Below are positions 56,350-64,000 of a stretch of DNA of 64,000 nt, piece after piece. This DNA comes from Leucosporidium creatinivorum (Eukaryota; Basidiomycota; Microbotryomycetes; Leucosporidiales; Leucosporidiaceae). The position numbers and the translations under genes are program-made. The notes below the pieces were generated by a model. That model was not told the DNA's origin and made no database searches. It saw nothing but the letters and a program-made list of their open reading frames with translations. Within the stretch, counting starts at the first letter, position 1. Each line of letters begins with the position of its first letter. The stretch is taken from the NCBI GenBank assembly GCA_001600635.1, contig BCKL01000028.1, positions 105,034 to 169,033 on the forward strand, given 5' to 3'.

Positions 56350-57561
56350 TCAAACGGCGTGAGCTTCGCGCCCCTCCCCCCTCGGCGCACTCTCCCGTCT
56401 CAACTCGACCATATGCTGCTGTTCCCCAGACTCCAGCATCGCCTCGAACGAGAGAGGCGAGCTATCCGATTGGTACTTGTCGTTGGCGATGGGAGAAGTG
56501 TGAGGGATGCTGTTTCGGGAGAGATGGAGAGGGATGCTGCCTTCGCCGAGGTTGGGCGAGAGAGCTGGACGGGAGGGGGCGGGCGAGTTGGAGGCGGAGG
56601 TGGTCAGGAAGAACATGACGTAAGCGTTGAGGGTGACTATGGGAGGGGTTATGTCAGCTCAAGGTCGAGAATCGGGAAGAAGATTGAGTACTGACTGTCG
56701 CCGAGAATGCAGACAGCGTAAATCCAGGCTTGTACTGAGCCACCGACGAGGGGGAGGTAGAGGTAGTTGGCAAGGGAAGTGACGAGGGCGACGGTGGAGG
56801 AGATGGTGGAGCGTCTGGCCAGAGCACGAGCGGAGGAGAAAGAGGCTCGCCAGACGGGCAAGAGGAAGGCGACGGTTGCGCTGCCTTCTGTTGCGAGCAG
56901 GCCACCGATGAGCCCGTAGGAGAGAGCATGCGAATAGCCGATGTAGCAGCGACCATCTGCGTCGATATGAGAGTTGCGTTGAAGCTGAGAAGAGCGAAGG
57001 TCAGCCGTAATTCGGACTCGGCGAGTGCTCGGCGCTGAGCGATGCTGACGTACGAAGCAGAAGACGACGATCACAGTTGCCGCGGCCATGATGATTGAAA
57101 AGCACCAATACGGCCATGCCCATAGCCTTCGAGTGTCGGCCGTGTAGACGAGATGGACTCGTTCGACGAGGAAGAGGTGGAGTGGCATCTTTGTGCTGGC
57201 GAAGAGACACACAAACAGGAAGAACGTCTGTTGGCAGTGTACTCCCTCCGTGCCGACACCGAAGATCCATAAGGTAAGGCCGAGGATTGCCACGAAGCTG
57301 GTGGAGAGAGAGCAAGCGTCAGCGATCTCTGGCCAACCGCTTGCAGGCCATCTGAGCGAGCTGCAAAAGCACAGGTAGCGCTCACCTGACGAATAGATCC
57401 CACAGCACAATGAGCCGCATCCACTTGATCCAGCGGAGGGCTGCCAGCGAAGGAGGACAGCGTTTGGCGGCCATCACTGCGATGCTCGACAGCGCCACCA
57501 GAAAGCAGGCCAATACCAGTCCTTGAGCTACAGCCTGATCAGGGCCGAATGAGGTGGCCAT
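56350..57561 (-). CDS. Seven-helix membrane protein, unknown function
   Basis: From the ATG at 57561 (MATSFGPDQAVAQGLVLACF) seven hydrophobic helices can be counted, including FVAILGLTLWIFGVG, CQQTFFLFVCLFASTK, WPYWCFSIIMAAATVIVVFC, GLIGGLLATEGSATVAFLLP, ISSTVALVTSLANYLYLPLV and QAWIYAVCILGDIVTLNAYV, followed by a Ser/Pro-rich cytosolic tail of about 90 aa ending GREAHAV. The topology resembles GPCR-like proteins seen in basidiomycetes, but no class-specific motif is clear. A longer start at about 57636 adds a hydrophobic leader (LLSFLLLPPRLLAPTG) but uses no ATG in the reading I made. Three or four introns. Confidence 0.68.
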
Positions 57562-58368
57562 GGCGCCCGATACGACGACTTGGCGGCCAGTGGGAGCGAG
57601 CAGACGAGGAGGAAGAAGGAGGAAGGAAAGGAGCAAGCTTCCGACGAGTAATAAGCTCGAGTAAGGCGAGTTACCGCAAGTCTAGTGCACTTTACTTACT
57701 CAAACCCCGCTTCCGAGCATCATTAGGCGCGATTCGGAAGGCCTTTGGCTCTGGGCCGAATGGAGAGGGCGATCTTTTGGGACGGCTCGGCGGAGGCGAG
57801 AAGAAGGGAGAGGGATCCGAGTTCTGTAAGTTGCTCGGCCAGGAGGAGAAGGGCCGTCGATGGACGATGGACGAGCAAGACATGTCACAGAACAGCACAG
57901 CTGCATCCGGGCTGCATCAGTCAAAGCCCTTCGCCGGGGCAAGATTAAGGTACCTCGGCGAAGAAGGGGCAACCACTTGCTGCACGACAACAGGATCAGA
58001 GTGGCAAGCAAGTGTCGCCCAGTATGTGTATGCATAGTGATCGGAGCTTCAAGCTGTCGGAGGCCCTCCTACTGCACTTGGGAGTCGAAAGTGCAAGCGC
58101 CGAAGCCGCCGAAGCCACCTTTCTCTCTCGAGTTTGGCGGAAGAGGTCTTCTATAACGAGGTGCCTCTCTCGCATCGTGAGCACCGTTGAAAGTCTCTCA
58201 TCAGCGCAGCATGATACGACCCGATGTGATGCGTTACACTTGACAACAAGACTTCCCCAGCCGACTCGGAATTCCTCAACCGACGTCCGCCGATCCGATA
58301 CACGAACTGCTATCTACATACTACTAGCTACAAGAACTCTAATTGGCGCCGGTAAGACCGTGAAGCTT
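57562..58368. other. Gene-free spacer
   Basis: About 800 bases with no frame I can support as coding. It separates the promoter of the seven-helix gene from the 3' end of the next leftward gene. Confidence 0.45.
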
Positions 58369-58848
58369 CTACGTCGTGCTCTCGACGACTCGGGTCCACC
58401 CTTCGACCTGCTCGGCGGTGAGGCGCGATGGTCTCCTGGTCGCCTCCGGCTCCAAAGTGGGGAGCTCATCCTTGAGCAGTTCGGCGAGGGTGTCTAGACA
58501 GCTCTGCATGAGCTCGGATGTTGCTGATTCGATCGAGCTGGCCGTGGAAGAGGCCGATGAGCGGCGGTCGACGATGGCCGACGAAGCGTAGGAGGGTGGC
58601 GGTGTAGAGAGGTGGCTCCGAGCGGACGGCACAGAAGTCCTCGAGGATGTTGGTGAGACTGTTGGGTGAGAAAAGACTGTCAGCTTTTGATCTTTGATAC
58701 CGAGATTTCGGCGAGACTCACCTTCCGGTCGAGCGGGAGACGGCTTGACGAGCTCAAAGACGACGAGCGAGGCTCTTGTAAGTTGGTGGAGGGGTTTGGG
58801 AGAGCGGGAGACCAGATGGAAGAAGTCGAGGTCTGCTGATGGGGACAT
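58369..58848 (-). CDS. Small protein of unknown function
   Basis: From the ATG at 58848 (MSPSADLDFFHLVSRSPKPL) the frame runs through HQLTRASLVVFELVKPSPAR to a GTGAGT donor. After a 60-70 nt intron ending CCCAACAG it continues in frame with a Ser-rich linker and an acidic helical segment (SCLDTLAELLKDELPTLEPE), ending TRVVESTT. Product about 138 aa. No domain recognised. An extra 5' exon is possible. Confidence 0.5.
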   Translation of the reverse strand: MSPSADLDFFHLVSRSPKPLHQLTRASLVVFELVKPSPARPEGESRRNLGIKDQKLTVFSHPTVSPTSSRTSVPSARSHLSTPPPSYASSAIVDRRSSASSTASSIESATSELMQSCLDTLAELLKDELPTLEPEATRRPSRLTAEQVEGWTRVVESTT

Positions 58849-60193
58849 GGGGCACGGGTGGTGAAGAAGGGAAAGGGATTTCGGCGAAGGGCTGAGCGGA
58901 AGTTGTAGAGGTCAGATAAAGCCCGAGGGAAGGGTGGCAAAGTCTGACTCACGTGAAGAAGGATCAACACAGGCCGGGAAGCTTGTGCGCAAGAGCTGGC
59001 TGGCTGCTTGGGTGAGGCGCGAGGTAGACGAGCGAGCTACGAAAGCCGAAAGTGGCGGGTCAGCCTCGGTCGTGGCTGGTTGCGCTACTCTCACTCACCT
59101 TGGTGCAGAGGAAGATATGGTGGGAGAGAAAGAACCAAACGACAACACGATGGATAAAGCGGAGCAGCGCCAACCATGCATACTGCACATCGTGACGAGG
59201 GAGAGCTGGGAAAGGAAGGAGTGGCCCCCCCCCCCGCCTTCCACGCGGGGCCACTATACCTCATCAAGAGCTCCCCCATCCTCGCCACGGCTCGCATGTC
59301 CCAGGGAACCACCCTCGGGAGACGTTGAATATAAAGGTGCTAAGCGCGATGCAGTACAATCGCCGAAAGGGGCGCTCCATTGAGCTCGGTCGATCACCTC
59401 GAGCTCGTCGCAGCTCGAGGGAAGGAATCGTGAACCGGCAGAACCCCTTCTGGCAACCTCCACTCTTCCTGCGCACCAACCAGCGAGGTGTAGCTGCTTC
59501 CCCAGAGTACCGCCAGCCATCGAGAGCGGAAGGGAGAGGCCAGCGCGCTCGGCTTCACCGAGGCAAGTCAAGCAGCGTTTGATCTGCAGGCTAGCACGCG
59601 CGGTGGAGCGAGCGCCGGAGCGGACGTCCATCTAGGTGGACGTCATTCTTCTCTGGCTAGGGAAGAAGAGGATGGAAGCCAGTCCGCTCTTCGACTTGCC
59701 AGGTGATCGACGGCAGGCTCCAGCTGCTAAAAGGCGAGGGCCTGTTGGTAAGAGCTGCAACTGATAGTTCAATCGACATCGCCGAATCAGTGGGGGTTGA
59801 CGATTGAGCTTGCAGTCCGGCGCCGTCCTGAAGAAGCGCCGCTCCGAGCAGCGAGGGGCACCGAGAAGGGGTAGCAGGAGATGCGGAAGGGGTGGCGACG
59901 CAGCGAGAAGAATGTCAGGAGCGCGTAGGTCTGAAGCGGTGTGGTGACGCTCGCCGTAGAGCCCGCTGCCCCTCGTAGGCTCCAAGGCAGCTGCGCGAGC
60001 CGCCGAGCGGTTCAGCTGGCTGAGGCGCCCGAGAGCAGGTTTCTATGTACGGGAGCGGATTAGCACCTCTTCAAGACGTAGAAAGAGTTGGAAGGCGAAC
60101 TCACCGGGAGCAAATCAGGATTCAGCGCCTTCGCAGCTGGGCTCCGCGAAGATGAAATGCTCTATATGCACCGTCTATGCTCTACGCGCCGCT
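58849..60193. other. Gene-poor spacer with a poly-C run
   Basis: About 1.3 kb without a convincing gene. A homopolymer of about 13 C lies at 59226-59238 (plus strand). Open frames on the minus strand around 59254-59631 show no domain and no conserved motif. Confidence 0.45.
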
Positions 60194-60869
60194 CTAAAGG
60201 ACCTTCTTGATACCCAGGATAACCACCGTGATGATGCCGCCGACCCCAATGGCGCTCAGAATCATCATGATGTTGCTGTGGTAAGAAAAGAGGGGGGGAG
60301 CAAGGCCGAATCAGCGACGGAAGCACAAACAGGTGGCCTTGCAGGGCGAGGTCTGATCATAACTCACCGCTTAATCTTCTGCTTCACTTCCAGCTTCCGA
60401 GCGTCTTTGCGAGCTTGTTCCATTCTGCACGACGGTGAGAGAGGGCGAAGGTCAGCTCGGCGCTCCGCCTTCCGTTCCAACACCACCATCAAGTCGACTC
60501 ACAGGCCCGTTGGTGGCATCGACAGAGTTGTCTCCTGTTTCCCCTGCCTCTGCTTCTCCCTCATGCCCGCCGCGCCCGCTCCAGCACCAGCGCCGACCGC
60601 CTGTCCGCCTCGACCTTCACGCAACGAGTAGGCTCGCTGTCTTGGTCCACCGCGAGCAGGAGCGCTCGATGTAGTACTAGTAGTTCCTACTGGACTCGGC
60701 GTTCGTGAGGGCGTCTCGACGGAGAGCAACGAGTCCTGGAGGAAGGTGCGTTGCGTGAGCGCGTGCACGGGTTCGTATCGACCTGCAGCAGGTGGAAAGC
60801 ACGTACCGTAGGAGTAGAGAAGGGATTGGATTTGTTCGAAGTCACTGCTGCTGCTGGTAGTCTTGACAT
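60194..60869 (-). CDS. Tail-anchored membrane protein, start uncertain
   Basis: The C-terminus is a clear tail anchor: MEQARKDARKLEVKQKIKR joined across an intron to NIMMILSAIGVGGIITVVIL then GIKKVL and stop at 60194-60196. Upstream in the same frame lie SDFEQIQSLLYSYG, RYEPVHALTQRTFLQDSL and a Ser/Gly/Arg-rich region. That suggests a small cytosolic domain inserted into ER, mitochondrial or vesicle membranes by its tail, SNARE-like in layout but with no proper SNARE heptads. The ATG at 60869 is in a different frame from this sequence, and the open frame extends upstream without an ATG to about 61145, so a 5' exon is missing from my model. Confidence 0.5.
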
Positions 60870-61609
60870 GGCTGGCGAGGGCGGCCAGAAGGTGATCCGT
60901 TGGCTCAGGACGCCGAGACGCGGGCTTCCGACTGTCCGTTCGTGTAGTCCAGTAGAGCCAAAGAGGAGCGATTCCTGTAGCTAGTTCAAGAGAAGCGATG
61001 CGAGCGAATCGAACAGGCCAGACGAGGAGATGATGGGAGAGAGCGAGCTGCAGCGACGGCGCGTTTGTTTTCGAGGGGAGAGTGATGTCGGCGAGAAGAG
61101 CCCAGGGTGGTCGACGACAGCACAGAGCAAGTTATGCACCTCTCTATTTGCTCTGCGAGGCTTCTCAGGATCCCAGAAGCAGCTTTGACCCTTTCGGCGA
61201 ACGCTCGAAGCCTTCGCCGACCACCTGGGGCACTTGGAGTTTCGAAGCTGATCGACGGAGGTCAGTTCCGAGGCATTACTGTCTCGGTGGAGCTTCGCTT
61301 TCGCTCTCGTCGCTGGCCGTGCTTCGTCACCTCGTACTCCTCTTCTACCACTGCTCGGCGTTGACTCGAAGAGCGATTGATGCGCGCGCAGGCTTTGGGA
61401 AGCCCATACGAGTTCAGTAAGTGTATAGCAACAATCTAGGATAACGAGTCTATCAATGTCTATGTGCTGAAGGCGTCGTAGCAGGCGAGTGTGAGAAAGT
61501 GAGGGCGAGCGCCGAAGGATAGTGTGAAAGTCGCAGAAGCTCTGTGGAGTACAGGGAGGGTGTCAGACTTCACAGCGCGGCAAGGATTGCAGTAGACTCT
61601 TGTACTTAC
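60870..61609. other. Spacer with an open minus-strand frame
   Basis: No firm gene. The minus-strand frame that feeds the tail-anchored protein stays open from about 61145 (PPWALLADITLPSKTNAPSL, then LVWPVRFARIASLELATGIA), so part of this stretch may be coding through an unresolved splice. The rest looks non-coding. Confidence 0.35.
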
Positions 61610-63108
61610 CTACCAGAGCAACCCAGCCACGACCATCAACGCCAGCGAGCCCACCATCGCCGAAACCCTCCTCGACGCCGCTGCACCCGTATAGCCCATC
61701 TCATACGCCGTCTGATTCCCCATGTATCCTCTGAACCAATTCTCCACCGTCTGATTCCCCGAAGTCGCCCTAAAGTCGACCAACACCTCGTTGGCTTGGT
61801 TCGTCTCATCTCCGCCTCGCTTGAGGTAGTTGAAGAGCGAGACGGCCTTCAAGCGCGGAAAGCGAGTAGCGGTGGCGTTACTTGTGAGCTGGACGAACCA
61901 CGACGCCTTGAGGTAGAGCTCGTCGTCGCCATGCTCGGCGGGAGGGGACTTGAGCGACGGCTTGTACTCGCCGAGGGTGAGATTGGGGAGGGGTCCGGCG
62001 ATGTCGGTGTCGCCTTCTTGGTCGTAGTAGGGTGAGGAAGAGGGGAGCTCGTAGTAGAAAGGTGCTGAGGTCTCGGCGATGCAGAGGGGAGGGGATCGAG
62101 TGAGGCCGAGTCGGTTTTGAGAGGCGGAGGAGGGATCGAAGAGGTTGTGGAAGGAGGCGAATCCACTTTGGAAGAGATCAGAGGCAGCGGGTTGGTTCTC
62201 CGACTTGAGGTAGCCGAGGGAGTAGAAGGAGAGCCCGGCGAGGTCGACGTCTATAAGGCGAGAGGTCGGCGCCGAACGACGGCGAGCGAAGGTATGACAC
62301 TCACAGTCTTCGCCTGGCCAGTAGGGCATGTAGCCTTGCGTCGCATCACCTACATCTCCGCTCCAGATGTTGGGCGCCCAGAGCATGTAGGTCTGTCGAG
62401 ACATCAAAGGTCAGCTCCGAGCGCCGAACTCACGTTGCCCGTCGCCGTAGTGAGCGCCGGACTCACATTGCCCGTCTTTGACCTGATGGCGTTTGTCACC
62501 TCAATCCAGACCTTCTTGTAGGCTACAGGATCAAGCCCGTACGGCATCCAACTCCCGTTCATCTCGAAGCAGAACCTCAGCCAGACCGTCACGCCCTGCT
62601 GATTGATCTCCAACATCTTGTTGGCCACCGCATCCGTCATCTCGGTCGTCCAGGTATCGAGCGAAGCGCCGTACAGCAGCGCAGGGGCGTAGACTGGTCG
62701 TGCAGACTCGCGCGCCAGTCGCCGGACCGAGGGAAGGTGGTACTCGGCTTGCGAGAGGCTGTAGTCATTCGGCGAGACATTGAGATAGTCGCCAATTATG
62801 CTGATGCTGGCACCTGTAGGGCATCAGGCGTGAGCTAGCTCTCATTAAGCGACTGATGGGCTTCCGCGAAGGAAAGGAGAACGCGACTTACCTAGAGCAG
62901 CGTTGATGTCCCTAGGATTCTCATGTGACCAGTCAGGCAGCGCTCCTATTGCCATGCCGTGTACCCTGATGCCCGTCGAATTGTCCGGAAGGCCTGGTAA
63001 TGGGACGATGGGGAGAGGGTAGCTGGCGGTCGAAGCGGCGGAAGACGACTGAGGAAGAGCCTGGGCGAGCGGTAGCAGCCAGAGTAGGAGCGAGAGCATA
63101 GCCTGCAT
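61610..63108 (-). CDS. Secreted, GPI-type glycoside hydrolase (GH26-like)
   Basis: Predicted cell-surface glycosidase. The start at 63108 gives a signal peptide (MQAMLSLLLWLLPLAQALPQ). The (beta/alpha)8 domain shows GIRVHGMAIGALPDWS, VTVWLRFCFEMNGSWMPYGL (Arg then the acid/base Glu in FEMNG, as in GH26 mannanases), TYMLWAPNIWSGDVGDATQG, VDLAGLSFYSLGYLKSE and PLCIAETSAPFYYEL (candidate nucleophile Glu). The C-terminus has a small-residue site and a hydrophobic tail (SRRVSAMVGSLALMVVAGLL), matching a GPI signal. Several N-x-S/T sites are present. Exons are joined by four or so introns. The one starting at 62466 has its 5' splice site tandemly duplicated. Substrate (mannan or another beta-glycan) is inferred only by family resemblance. 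Confidence 0.72.
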
Positions 63109-63472
63109 GCTCCCTCTATGCCCCTCGAGCTGTTGCAGAGAAGAGAGAGAGGGAACCGGCCCCTCGAACGATGATGGAGGAGGAAGCCAAGGAGTCGGTG
63201 GAGCGCTGGGCGCTGACTGACGACTGCAAGAATCGAGCAAAGTCGATGGCCATGAAGCTGCAGTCAGTTCAGAGCGGTCGCGATCTCCCGCGCTCGTTCT
63301 CAATCAGCAAGCAAAAGACCGAGCTTGACTCCTTTCCCCTTCGCCGAGCACTATTCTCGGCCTGGTCAGGCGCTTCCACCTCGCTAGCCGACGAACTCCC
63401 CTTCGCTATGCTTCATCAAATATTGTAGGACAGTGAAGGCTGTCGTGATTGCTTAGCTGCAGCGCCGACCAG
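63109..63472. other. Spacer
   Basis: About 360 bases, no gene supported. It contains the promoter of the glycosidase gene and the 3' UTR of the coiled-coil gene. Confidence 0.4.
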
Positions 63473-64000
63473 CTATCCTTTCCTCCCGCCACCGTCGGCG
63501 AGCGTGTTAAGCTCTGCAGGAGAGACAGGTCAGCCGACCTATACCAAGCAGGCCAGAAGAGAAATTTGACTTGCTAGAGGTGAGCGCTTCGATTTCGGCC
63601 ACCAAGTCTTCGATAATGCTGGCCGCTTCGGCTTGCTCGGCGAGGAGTCGCTCGCGGTCGATTCGAGTCTTGAGGACCTCGTGGCGGAGAGCGAGGAGTT
63701 CGCGGGCGTAGTCCTGTATATCAGAAGCGCGTTAGCACCCATTCGAAAGATAGCTCAGTAAAAACAGAGCCTCGAGCGCACCTTTGGAATCCTACCGACC
63801 GCGAGGCGACCGTCTCCAGCTTCACTCGTCGGCGCTTGCACCTCCTCCTTAGCTTCCAGCTGCTCTTGCACCCGCTTCAGCTCCTCGCCTAGCTCCCCTT
63901 TCTCTTTCTCCGTCTCAGCGAGCCGACGCTCCAGCTTCTCGGCCCTCTCCCTCTGACAGCTCAGCTCGTCTTCCAGCCAGTCCCGTCCCGCCTCAGCTGC
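63473..64000 (-). CDS. Coiled-coil protein, C-terminal part (cut by window edge)
   Basis: The visible frame is almost wholly heptad-like: RAEKLERRLAETEKEKGELG, EELKRVQEQLEAKEEVQA, then after an intron DYARELLALRHEVLKTRIDR, ERLLAEQAEAASIIEDLVAE and IEALTS. The last exon adds KLNTLADGGGRKG and the stop at 63473-63475. The last intron (63514-63574) starts GCAAGT and ends CTGCAG, a GC-AG intron. The 5' part lies beyond position 64000. The family cannot be told from a coiled coil alone. Confidence 0.65.

Noticed and set aside
59254-59631. Minus-strand frame of 125 aa near the poly-C run
   Set aside because: No motif, no sensible start context and no neighbour support; treated as non-coding.

Overview
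The window looks like nuclear DNA of a GC-rich basidiomycete fungus. A red-yeast or Pucciniomycotina (Microbotryomycetes-like) source is my guess from base composition and gene style; no marker gene proves it. Support for a basidiomycete: genes are broken by many 50-130 nt introns with GTGAGT-type donors and GCTGACC-type branch points, a few introns use GC-AG, and there is a CAP10/GT90 glycosyltransferase, an IQGAP, a Ypd1 phosphorelay protein and many lineage-specific membrane proteins. I found no tRNA, rRNA, CRISPR, bacterial operon or recognisable autonomous transposon.

Layout. 0.4-3 kb: a microsomal cytochrome P450 (+), with an 11-exon model that closes exactly. 3.4-4.5 kb: F-box-like copy A (-, frameshifted). 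5.4-9.3 kb: a cysteine-rich single-pass membrane protein (-), a mitochondrial Ohr/OsmC peroxidase (-) and COX20 (+). 9.4-12.3 kb: non-coding repeat, left arm. 12.6-16.9 kb: YPI1/PPP1R11 phosphatase-1 inhibitor (+) and a membrane-anchored PC-esterase-like SGNH protein (+). 17.4-18.6 kb: F-box copy B (-, frameshifted). 19.3-23.1 kb: inverted right arm of the repeat, interrupted by an insert carrying all five ambiguous bases of the window. 23.4-24.5 kb: F-box copy C (-). 26.0-31.1 kb: GabT-type aminotransferase (+) and GT90 glycosyltransferase (+). 31.9-33.0 kb: F-box copy D (+, two stops). 33.5-35.3 kb: HSF-type transcription factor copy 1 (+). 35.9-40.6 kb: YPD1 (-) and two multi-pass membrane proteins. 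41.6-47.9 kb: IQGAP/Rng2 (+). 48.5-51.4 kb: MYND-finger repeat protein (+). 51.5-53.3 kb: HSF copy 2 (-). 53.5-57.6 kb: MFS monocarboxylate-type transporter (-) and a seven-helix membrane protein (-). 58.4-61 kb: a small unknown protein and a tail-anchored protein. 61.6-63.1 kb: secreted GPI-type GH26-like glycosidase (-). 63.5-64 kb: C-terminus of a coiled-coil protein running off the right edge.

There is no obvious pathway cluster. Housekeeping genes are interleaved with three layers of duplication: four dispersed F-box copies that carry their 5' flanks with them, a large diverged inverted repeat around YPI1/PC-esterase/F-box B, and a much younger inverted pair of about 2 kb holding the HSF gene on both sides of a 16-kb block with YPD1 and IQGAP. 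The HSF copy at 33 kb carries a fossil of the 3' end of the transporter gene beside the 51-53 kb copy, so copy 2 is probably the source and copy 1 the derivative. Copy 1 also has a Phe-to-Cys change in the DNA-recognition helix.
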